Positions 7,242 through 14,325 of a stretch of DNA of 30,971 nt are shown here, one piece after another. The notes beneath the pieces were generated by a model, which was not told where the DNA came from, did no database searches, and saw only the letters and a list, made by a program, of their open reading frames with translations. Origin of the DNA: an uncultured Candidatus Melainabacteria bacterium (lineage in GTDB: Bacteria; Cyanobacteriota; Vampirovibrionia; Gastranaerophilales; Gastranaerophilaceae); assembly GCA_934757245.1 (NCBI GenBank), contig CAKVLH010000017.1:1-30971 (forward strand). The letters are read 5' to 3'. The first letter of the stretch is position 1. Each line of letters opens with the position of its first letter. Both the position numbers and the translations under genes were made by a program.

Positions 7242-8119
7242 TGACAATTTTATCGTTTTCAGAACTCATAGACGCGTGTAAAAAACAGGACAAAGCAATT
7301 TTCGAAATCGCTCAAGAAAACGAATCAGTTTTATTGGAAGAAATTGTTGATGTCGTAAGGCTAAAAGTCTTGGAAGATTTGCTTGCAATGAAAGGCGCTA
7401 TTAAAAACGGGCTTAAATCTACAGAAAAATCAATTAGTGATTGGTGCGGAGATGATTGTGTCAAGCTTGTTGAAAAATTTAAAAAGCGTGGTGCTTTATT
7501 TGGAAAAACTTTTGAAAAGATTATAACTTATGCGCTTGCTACAGCCGAAGAAAATTTAAGAATGGGAAGAATCGTGGCTTGCCCGACAGCAGGCTCTTGC
7601 GGAATTGTGCCGGCTGTAATTGTTGCCGTTTCAGAAGAAAATAATATTTCTGAAGCGGAACAAATCAACGCGCTTTTAACTGCCGGCATGGTAGGACTGC
7701 TTGTGTCAAACAAGGTACAACTAGCCGGTGCTGTTGCAGGATGTCAAGCTGAATGCGGAGTTGCGTCAGCAATGGCAGCTGCTGGTTTAACACAAATGCT
7801 TGGCGGAAATGTTGATGAAATTATAAACGCTGCTGCACTTGCTCTAAAAAATATTCTAGGCTTAACTTGCGACCCTGTGTGCGGTTTGGTTGAAGTTCCT
7901 TGCATAAAAAGAAACGCATTTTTAGCCGTTCACGCTGTAACCGCAGCAGAATTAGCACTTTGTGGTGTTGAAAGTAAAATTCCTGTTGACGAAATTGTTG
8001 ATACACTAAAAATCACAGGTCAATTAATGTCCCCACTTTTAAAAGAAACATCACAAGGAGGTTTGGCAAAAACAAAAACTGCGCTGGAATTAGAGAAGAA
8101 ATTGTTTAAGAAAAATTAA
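7241..8119 (+). CDS. sdaAA: L-serine dehydratase, alpha subunit
   Basis: Catalytic subunit of L-serine deaminase. The 4Fe-4S ligands are most likely C168 (GCQAE), C210 and C221 (TCDPVCGLVEVPC); the 42- and 11-residue spacings agree with those in the characterised Legionella enzyme. The signature CPTAGSCGIVPAV is at 114-126. The 292-residue length is normal for a separate alpha chain. The cluster is oxygen-sensitive in this family, fitting an anaerobe. Start overlaps the sdaAB stop by one base. With cysE and cysK in the same window, this cell both spends serine on cysteine and burns it to pyruvate. Confidence 0.95.
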   Translation: MTILSFSELIDACKKQDKAIFEIAQENESVLLEEIVDVVRLKVLEDLLAMKGAIKNGLKSTEKSISDWCGDDCVKLVEKFKKRGALFGKTFEKIITYALATAEENLRMGRIVACPTAGSCGIVPAVIVAVSEENNISEAEQINALLTAGMVGLLVSNKVQLAGAVAGCQAECGVASAMAAAGLTQMLGGNVDEIINAAALALKNILGLTCDPVCGLVEVPCIKRNAFLAVHAVTAAELALCGVESKIPVDEIVDTLKITGQLMSPLLKETSQGGLAKTKTALELEKKLFKKN

Positions 8120-8144
8120 GGGGCAAATTTTTTTTTAATGTGAT

Positions 8145-8159
8145 GTGCAATTTTTGCAC
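8145..8159. terminator. Weak bidirectional hairpin between convergent genes
   Basis: GTGCAA (8145-8150), loop TTT, TTGCAC (8154-8159) lies in the 47-base gap between sdaAA and the convergent minus-strand gene. It is a six-pair stem near a T-rich stretch (8128-8136) that precedes rather than follows it on the plus strand. On the minus strand a run of A-rich complement follows, so termination efficiency is doubtful. Confidence 0.35.
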
Positions 8160-8166
8160 TATTTGT

Positions 8167-8814
8167 TTAAAAATACACTGTAAAAACTTCTTTTGGTTTA
8201 ATTTTTGCATGTCCGCCTCTTATAAACATCAACCAAATTCCAGTTCCAAAGAAGGAAGTTGCAGCAACCGCCAACGGATGCAACCAGATAGCGCGATTTG
8301 CACCAGTTTTTGTAACTTCGCCATATAAAGGTCTTTCATCAATCGAAAAGTTACCGATTACAAAATCTGCAGGTGCGCCCCACGTTGAATTCATAGAAAT
8401 ATTTTCAATCCGAGCCTTTATAACAGTTCCAGCGGGATAAATCTTGTTCTTAATTTTCACCTCATCAAGAGTTTCAAACTCTATAATCTGACCTTCTTCG
8501 CGTTTTTGCTTCGTGGAAAACTTTTCTCTAATACAAATTCGAACAGGAATATCATTTTCTGAAATCATGTGATATGGTCTTTGAACAATCTTGCTATCCG
8601 CATTCGGCAATATCTCGATTATTCTGACATTTTGTTTTTTAACAGAGGTGTAATTTCTGTTTTCTACAAAATCATCTTCTATTTTAGGTGGCTGATACTT
8701 TCTAATTTTCAAATCCTTGCTCAAAGTTGACTCTACAAACTCATCCTCAATCATGCCGGCACTCGGCAGAATTAATAGACTTGATACAAGAAATAAAACA
8801 AAGAATCTTATCAT
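8167..8814 (-). CDS. Secreted or membrane-bound protein, function unknown
   Basis: A 215-residue protein with a hydrophobic N-terminus (MIRFFVLFLVSSLLILPSAG) that looks like a Sec signal peptide. The middle part (about 125-175) contains KIYPAGTVIKARIENIS followed by beta-like sequence. A hydrophobic segment lies at about 180-200 (LAVAATSFFGTGIWLMFI), and the end reads GGHAKIKPKEVFTVYF. The PAGTVIKA block and the closing strand faintly recall the beta-barrel of VirB10/TrbI-type envelope proteins, but I would not name it on that. Its ATG overlaps the stop of the upstream metalloprotease by four bases (ATGA), so the two proteins are made together and probably act in the same compartment. No enzyme motif is visible. 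Confidence 0.75.
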   Translation of the reverse strand: MIRFFVLFLVSSLLILPSAGMIEDEFVESTLSKDLKIRKYQPPKIEDDFVENRNYTSVKKQNVRIIEILPNADSKIVQRPYHMISENDIPVRICIREKFSTKQKREEGQIIEFETLDEVKIKNKIYPAGTVIKARIENISMNSTWGAPADFVIGNFSIDERPLYGEVTKTGANRAIWLHPLAVAATSFFGTGIWLMFIRGGHAKIKPKEVFTVYF

Positions 8815-9506
8815 AAATAGTGAACTTTTTTGTTGGAATTTGTTTTGACTTTTTCTTGAAACTTAGCGCGGTTTTTCTGTGAAGTTAGCAAGAAGTTTTG
8901 GTAATAAATATTATCCTTATAAGCATTATTTGCAAGGTATTCCGGATACTTTTTGTAGATGTATTCATAAACTTCCATCATTCTTCTTGTTGATAAAGGA
9001 TGTGTTGAAAAGACTTCGTAATGACCTTGTGGGAAGTTTTTACTCATTATTACAATCATCGCAACAGGATTATAGCCGGCATTAACAAGATAATCTATCG
9101 CGCGTTTATCAGCTTTTAGTTCATATTTCCTCGGAGAATAGCTCATAGCAATACAAGTTCCAATACCTCTAAACGGCCCGACATAAGTATCTACGCTATG
9201 CCCGATTTCATGAGCAAGAACTGCTGCAAGTTCATCTTCAGTTTCGCATCTTTCATAAAGCGAACGATAAATTACAATCATACGACTTCTAGTATCACAA
9301 TAGGCATTGATTTTTCTGGTTGTCGCTAATGCAAACACAGCTCTGGTTTGAATTCCATTTGCATTCAAAAGTCTAAAACCAACTTCGCTAACTTTACGCT
9401 GTTCTTTAGCACTTTCTTTTGCTGAAATAAGAATACCATCAACAGCAAATGCCGGTGCTAAACAAAGTGCAAATGTTAGAATTAAGCCGAAAATTTTATT
9501 CATCAA
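8811..9506 (-). CDS. Secreted M48-family zinc metalloprotease
   Basis: A 231-residue protein with a signal peptide (MMNKIFGLILTFALCLAPAFA) and a compact M48 peptidase domain. The zinc site HEIGH is at 99-103, with the catalytic glutamate E100. The third ligand is expected at E129 in YELKADKRAIDYL, with D133 completing the ExxxD pattern. It resembles periplasmic Oma1/BepA/LoiP-type peptidases that handle misfolded envelope proteins, but lacks the TPR part of BepA and the membrane spans of HtpX. Two ATG codons in tandem begin it; either may be used. It follows pheS by seven bases and overlaps the next gene by four, so it is inside an operon. Substrate unknown. Confidence 0.88.
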   Translation of the reverse strand: MMNKIFGLILTFALCLAPAFAVDGILISAKESAKEQRKVSEVGFRLLNANGIQTRAVFALATTRKINAYCDTRSRMIVIYRSLYERCETEDELAAVLAHEIGHSVDTYVGPFRGIGTCIAMSYSPRKYELKADKRAIDYLVNAGYNPVAMIVIMSKNFPQGHYEVFSTHPLSTRRMMEVYEYIYKKYPEYLANNAYKDNIYYQNFLLTSQKNRAKFQEKVKTNSNKKVHYL

Positions 9507-9513
9507 TTAGCTC

Positions 9514-10548
9514 TTAAAATTGTTCCAAGAATCTCTTATCGTTGTTGAAGAATAATCTGATATCATCAATTGCGTATTTAAGCATAGCAAGTCTTTCTAC
9601 GCCCATACCAAATGCGAAACCGGAATAAACATCAGGATCGATTCCAACACCTCTAAGAACATTTGCGTCAACCATACCGCAACCAAGAACTTCTAACCAG
9701 CCTGTTCCGCTGCAAGTGCGACAGCCTTTACCTTGGCACATAATACATTGAACGTCAACTTCTGCAGAAGGTTCTGTGAATGGGAAGAAACTGCTTCTAA
9801 AACGAGTTGGACGAGCTGCGCCGAAATACAATCTGATAAATTCGTTCAAAACACCTTTCAAATCACCGAATGTAATGTCTTTATCAACATACAAACCTTC
9901 GATTTGGTGGAAGAAATTATTCTTACGAGCGTTAATGTTTTCGTTTCTGTAAACTCTACCCGGAGAAATTACCTTGATAGGTGGTTTTTGATTTTCCATA
10001 ACGTGAATTTGAGCGCCTGAAGTTTGGCTTCTCAAAACAACACCTTCCATACCTTTTACATAGAATGTATCTTGTACATCTCTTGCAGGGTGGTCTTTTG
10101 GAACATTCAACATATCAAAATTATAGTATTCTGTTTCAACTTCCGGAGATAAATTCGGTGCTACAACTGAAAATCCAAGATTTTGGAAAATTGTTACGAT
10201 TTCATTCGTTGTAGAAGTTAGCGGGTGAACTTTTCCTTGTGGAATATATTTACCACTCAAAGTAATATCAATTCTATCTTTTTGCAATTTTTCATTAAGT
10301 TCTTTTTGATAGAAAATATCATGCTTATCTTTCAATAAACCTTCAAGATCTTGAGTAATTTTATTAGCTAATGCGCCAACAACACGTTTGTCTTCGTCAG
10401 ACAAATCTTTTAAACCTTTTTTGATTGAATTAAATTCACCTTTACGGCTTAAATATTTCAATCTGATTTCATCAATATCACTAATAGATTGAGCTTGCTC
10501 AATATCTGCTTTTGCTGAGTTATAAATATTTTCCAACTGTTCTTTCAT
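9514..10548 (-). CDS. pheS: Phenylalanyl-tRNA synthetase, alpha subunit
   Basis: Catalytic subunit of the alpha2-beta2 PheRS. The N-terminal coiled coil (1-85) that binds tRNA is followed by the class II core. Motif 2 includes GRVYRNE (197-203) and motif 3 GMGVERLAML (314-323); SQTSGAQIHVM is at 174-184. Four cysteines, C268, C271, C276 and C279, form a CxxC-x4-CxxC zinc-like cluster within the core, as in many bacterial PheS. The frame extends eight codons upstream, but the ATG at 10548 has a strong AAGGAGA site, giving 344 residues. No pheT is next to it or elsewhere in the window. Instead two envelope-protein genes follow in the same operon. Confidence 0.95.
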   Translation of the reverse strand: MKEQLENIYNSAKADIEQAQSISDIDEIRLKYLSRKGEFNSIKKGLKDLSDEDKRVVGALANKITQDLEGLLKDKHDIFYQKELNEKLQKDRIDITLSGKYIPQGKVHPLTSTTNEIVTIFQNLGFSVVAPNLSPEVETEYYNFDMLNVPKDHPARDVQDTFYVKGMEGVVLRSQTSGAQIHVMENQKPPIKVISPGRVYRNENINARKNNFFHQIEGLYVDKDITFGDLKGVLNEFIRLYFGAARPTRFRSSFFPFTEPSAEVDVQCIMCQGKGCRTCSGTGWLEVLGCGMVDANVLRGVGIDPDVYSGFAFGMGVERLAMLKYAIDDIRLFFNNDKRFLEQF

Positions 10549-10668
10549 ACTATTTCTCCTTACTGAAATCATAGCGCAGAGAGGGCAAATTGTAAAGATT
10601 AAACATGTTTAGATGTGTTTATCAGAATAAGATACTATATTTATGCTAAAATCAAATAAGAGGTGTTT

Positions 10669-11595
10669 ATGAAGCGAATTTTGGTTACAGGCGGAGCGGG
10701 TTTTATTGGTTCAAACCTTTGTGCAAGGCTTCTTGACGAAGGCGACGATATAATTTGTCTTGACAATTTTTTTACAGGTTCAAAAGGCAACATTAGAAAA
10801 TTTATTGGCAATAATCGCTTTGAACTAGTGAGCCATGATATTACGAAAGAATATTTTGCAGAAGTCGACCAGATTTATAATTTAGCGTGTCCTGCCAGCC
10901 CTCCGCATTATCAATACAATGCGATAAAAACAATAAAAACCTCAGTACTCGGCATAATTAATATGTTAGGTTTAGCAAAGAGATGTAAAGCCACTATTTT
11001 GCAAGCTTCTACTAGTGAAGTTTATGGCGATCCTAAAATACACCCGCAAACAGAAGATTATTGGGGAAATGTCAATCCGATTGGTATTAGAAGTTGTTAC
11101 GATGAAGGAAAACGCTGTGCTGAAACTTTGATGATGGATTATCATCGCCAAAATAATGTTGATACAAAAATTGTTAGAATTTTTAATACTTACGGGCCAA
11201 ATATGGCGCAAAACGATGGTCGTGTCGTTTCTAATTTTATTTTACAAGCCTTAAAAAATGAAGATATAACGATTTATGGCGACGGTTCACAAACCCGCTC
11301 ATTTTGCTATGTAGATGATTTAATCGAAGGCTTGATAAGAATGATGAATTCGAAACTTGTAGGCCCTGTAAATTTAGGTAATCCTTCTGAAAGAACAATT
11401 TTGGATTTTGCAAAATTAATTATTAAACTTACAAATTCAAAATCTCAAATTATTTATAAACCTCTGCCTTCTGATGATCCGACTCAGAGACAGCCTGATA
11501 TTTCGCTTGCGAAAAACGAATTGGATTGGGAACCAAAAATTGATATCGAGGAAGGTTTGATGAAAACAATTAACTACTTTAAGGAGCTTATCTAG
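10669..11595 (+). CDS. uxs: UDP-glucuronate decarboxylase (UDP-xylose synthase)
   Basis: Extended-type short-chain dehydrogenase that oxidises and decarboxylates UDP-glucuronate to UDP-xylose with bound NAD. The Rossmann motif TGGAGFIG is at 7-14. The serine region [10 protein letters not shown] and the catalytic pair Y144/K148 in [11 protein letters not shown] are textbook for this family. So are [13 protein letters not shown] and [10 protein letters not shown]. The 308-residue length matches bacterial and plant soluble UXS. I start at the ATG at 10669 with AAGAGG upstream; an in-frame GTG at 10663 overlaps that site. Its TAG shares a base with the GTG start of the next gene, UDP-glucose dehydrogenase, which makes its substrate. 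Family assignment is strong; a dTDP-glucose dehydratase is unlikely given the motifs. Confidence 0.92.
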   Translation: MKRILVTGGAGFIGSNLCARLLDEGDDIICLDNFFTGSKGNIRKFIGNNRFELVSHDITKEYFAEVDQIYNLACPASPPHYQYNAIKTIKTSVLGIINMLGLAKRCKATILQASTSEVYGDPKIHPQTEDYWGNVNPIGIRSCYDEGKRCAETLMMDYHRQNNVDTKIVRIFNTYGPNMAQNDGRVVSNFILQALKNEDITIYGDGSQTRSFCYVDDLIEGLIRMMNSKLVGPVNLGNPSERTILDFAKLIIKLTNSKSQIIYKPLPSDDPTQRQPDISLAKNELDWEPKIDIEEGLMKTINYFKELI

Positions 11596-12893
11596 TGAAG
11601 GTTTGCGTTGTTGGAACAGGATATGTTGGATTGGTTGCCGGAACTTGTTTTGCTGAAATGGGCAATGATGTAATTTGTGTGGATAATAATAAAGAAAAAT
11701 TAGAAAACTTAAAAAACGGTATTATTCCTATTTATGAACCCGGGCTTGAAGATTTAATCAAAACAAATGTTGCAGAAAAACGTTTGATTTTTTCTGATAA
11801 TTTAGAAAAAGCAGTTAAGCAATCTTTAATCTGTTTTATTGCAGTTGGAACTCCACAAAGAGAGGACGGTTCTGCTGATTTACAATATGTTTATAATGTA
11901 GCGGAGCAAATTGCAGAATCTATTAACGAATACAAAGTTATTGTTGATAAATCGACTGTTCCGGTTGGAACTGCTGAAAAAATTAGAGAAATTATGGGTT
12001 CTAAAACCACTCAACCATTCGATGTGGTTTCAAATCCGGAATTTTTAAAACAGGGTGCTGCTGTAGAAGATTTTTTGCGACCTGATAGAGTGATAATTGG
12101 TACAACATCAGAAAAAGCAAAAGAGATTATGCTTAATTTGTATTCGCCATTTGTACGAAATCAGCATCCTGTAATTGTTATGGATGAAAAATCTGCAGAA
12201 ATGGTTAAATATGCTTCGAATTCGTTTTTAGCGGTAAAAATTTCTTTTGCCAACGAAATTGCGAATATTTGCGAATCAGTAGGTGCAGACGCTAATCTGG
12301 TAAGACTCGGAATGTGCGCAGATACAAGAATTGGAACAAAATTTCTTTATCCGGGGATTGGTTATGGCGGAAGTTGTTTTCCAAAAGATGTTAAGGCTTT
12401 GATAAAAACGGCAACAGAAAATAATACTCCTTGTGGTATTTTAAAATCTGCTGATAAAATTAATCAATATCAACGAGAGCATTTTGTAGAAAAAATTACA
12501 CGAAAATTTGGAGAAGATTTAAACGGAAAGACTTTTGCTGTTTGGGGGTTATCGTTTAAACCAAAAACGAACGATATGCGTGAAGCACCTTCTATTACAA
12601 TCATCAATCGTCTGTTAGAACTTGGCGCAAAAATAAAAGCTTATGATCCGAAAGCTTTTGATAATGCAAAAATAATATTTAAAGATAGAATCGATTATGC
12701 TTCATCTGCTTATGAAGCTCTAGATGGTGTTGACGCATTATTGTTACTAACAGAATGGAATGAATTTAGAAATCCTGATTTTGACAAGATAAAGAAGTTG
12801 CTTAAAAATCCTGTTATTTTCGATGGCAGAAATCAATACGCTTCTTATGGAATAGAAAAATTAGGATTTGAGTATTATCAGATTGGAAAATAA
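11595..12893 (+). CDS. ugd: UDP-glucose 6-dehydrogenase
   Basis: Oxidises UDP-glucose to UDP-glucuronate with two NAD+. The N-terminal Rossmann domain opens with VVGTGYVGLVAGTCFAEMG, the STVPVGT block follows at about 120-126, and the catalytic cysteine is C261 in GYGGSCFPKD. The C-terminal UDP-binding domain contains WGLSFKPKTNDMREAPS. At 432 residues it is of normal length. The start is GTG, overlapping the stop of the UXS gene by one base, with AAGGAG eight bases upstream. The pair therefore forms a two-step UDP-glucose to UDP-xylose route, with equal dosage. No glycosyltransferase that would use UDP-xylose lies in this operon. Confidence 0.95.
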   Translation: MKVCVVGTGYVGLVAGTCFAEMGNDVICVDNNKEKLENLKNGIIPIYEPGLEDLIKTNVAEKRLIFSDNLEKAVKQSLICFIAVGTPQREDGSADLQYVYNVAEQIAESINEYKVIVDKSTVPVGTAEKIREIMGSKTTQPFDVVSNPEFLKQGAAVEDFLRPDRVIIGTTSEKAKEIMLNLYSPFVRNQHPVIVMDEKSAEMVKYASNSFLAVKISFANEIANICESVGADANLVRLGMCADTRIGTKFLYPGIGYGGSCFPKDVKALIKTATENNTPCGILKSADKINQYQREHFVEKITRKFGEDLNGKTFAVWGLSFKPKTNDMREAPSITIINRLLELGAKIKAYDPKAFDNAKIIFKDRIDYASSAYEALDGVDALLLLTEWNEFRNPDFDKIKKLLKNPVIFDGRNQYASYGIEKLGFEYYQIGK

Positions 12894-12916
12894 TATTAAT
12901 TACCTCTGTTTTTGTA

Positions 12917-12922
12917 TATAAT
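12917..12922 (+). promoter_or_regulatory. Possible -10 element upstream of the MATE gene
   Basis: A perfect TATAAT lies 22 bases before the MATE start codon in the 50-base gap after ugd. No convincing -35 is seen at the right distance, where the sequence is simply AT-rich. The gene may be read from the upstream operon as well. Confidence 0.3.
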
Positions 12923-12943
12923 ATAAGATAGAGGCTAGACGAG

Positions 12944-14314
12944 ATGATAAATGACTTAACAAAAGGCGCACCATTAAAATTAATGTTGCTGTTTTCAATA
13001 CCGTTGCTTATCGGAAATATATTTCAACAGTTTTATAATGTAGCAGATATAATTATTGTCGGGCGAACTCTTGGCATGAATGCACTTGCAGCTGTTGGCG
13101 CAGTCTCACCTTTATTCTTTTTAATAATGTTTATAATTGTCGGTTTAACGAACGGTTTTTCGGTTATTACAGGTCAGAGATTTGGTGCAAAAGATTATGA
13201 CGGAGTAAGACGCTCTGTTACAATGTCAACAATTTTGAGTTTTGCATTTACTTTGATTTTCACGTTGGTTTGCGCAATTTTTATGCACCAAATACTGTTT
13301 CTTATGAATGTTCCGGCGGATATTTATAAAGATGCATATTATTACATTCAAATCGTTGTTCTGGGTTTGTTTGTTGCAAACTTTTACAACCTGCTAGCTA
13401 GTATTATTCGGGCTCTCGGCGATAGCATGACTCCGCTTTATTGCTTAATTATAGCTTCTATTTTAAATATCATATTAGCGCTGGTATTTATTCTCAATTT
13501 TCACCTTGGAGTTCCGGGGTCAGCCCTAGCGCTAATTCTTTCTCAAGGGTTTTCAGGATTATTATGTGTTTGGTATGTAAAAAGGCATTTCCCGATTTTA
13601 CACTTAAAGAAGCTGGATTGGATTTTTGATTGGAAAAAAGATAAAGATTTTGCACTTGAGCATTTAAAGGTTGGCGCTCCAATGGCAGTACAATTTGCGA
13701 TTTTGGGGTTGAGTATATTAATTATTCAAAGTGTTTGTAACTCATTTGGCGCAAACGTAATAGCAGCTTTTACAGCAGCTCTTAGAATTGAACAAATTGC
13801 AACATTGCCAATGATTTCGTTTGGTGTTGCGTTGGCTTCTTTTGTTGCACAAAACTTTGGTGCAGGATGTTTTTCCAGAATAAGATATGGAGTTAAGCGC
13901 GCTTCGCTTATAAATGTCGGTTTAAGTATTTTCATGGCATTTATTATGCATTTCTTCGGCGGAGATTTAGTTAGAATTTTTATCGGCTCCGGCAATGAAG
14001 CTGTTGTAAAAATAGCACATGATTATTTGTTTATAAGTTCACTTTTCTACTTTTTCTTAGCTCAGATTTTTATTTACAGAAACGCACTTCAAGGTTTAGG
14101 CAGAGCCGTAATTCCTATGTTAGCTTCAGTTGGGGAACTTTTAATGCGCTCGTTTGCAGCTGTCTTTTTGGCAGTTAAAATCGGATACTTTGGCGTGTTT
14201 TATGCCGGCCCTATTGCGTGGGTTGCAGCCTCATTAGTCCTTGCTATCGGCTATTATAGTTCGATAAAAGGATTTATTTACAAAATTCAACAACAAATGA
14301 AAAATAAAAATTAA
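12944..14314 (+). CDS. MATE-family efflux transporter
   Basis: A 456-residue integral membrane protein with about twelve predicted helices in two similar halves, typical of MATE cation-coupled exporters. The N-terminal signature GAPLKLMLLFSIPLLIGNIFQ is followed by YNVADIIIVGR and ALAAVGAVSP, characteristic of the NorM/DinF-like bacterial subgroup. The second half repeats the pattern (GAPMAVQFAILGLSILI and FGVALASFVAQNFGAG). The exported substrate cannot be told from sequence; drugs, organic cations or, in some DinF/MurJ-like relatives, lipid-linked sugars are possible. It follows ugd by 50 bases and converges on the STAND ATPase operon with an 11-base gap and no visible terminator. Confidence 0.9.
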   Translation: MINDLTKGAPLKLMLLFSIPLLIGNIFQQFYNVADIIIVGRTLGMNALAAVGAVSPLFFLIMFIIVGLTNGFSVITGQRFGAKDYDGVRRSVTMSTILSFAFTLIFTLVCAIFMHQILFLMNVPADIYKDAYYYIQIVVLGLFVANFYNLLASIIRALGDSMTPLYCLIIASILNIILALVFILNFHLGVPGSALALILSQGFSGLLCVWYVKRHFPILHLKKLDWIFDWKKDKDFALEHLKVGAPMAVQFAILGLSILIIQSVCNSFGANVIAAFTAALRIEQIATLPMISFGVALASFVAQNFGAGCFSRIRYGVKRASLINVGLSIFMAFIMHFFGGDLVRIFIGSGNEAVVKIAHDYLFISSLFYFFLAQIFIYRNALQGLGRAVIPMLASVGELLMRSFAAVFLAVKIGYFGVFYAGPIAWVAASLVLAIGYYSSIKGFIYKIQQQMKNKN

Positions 14315-14325
14315 GAAATTGTAAT

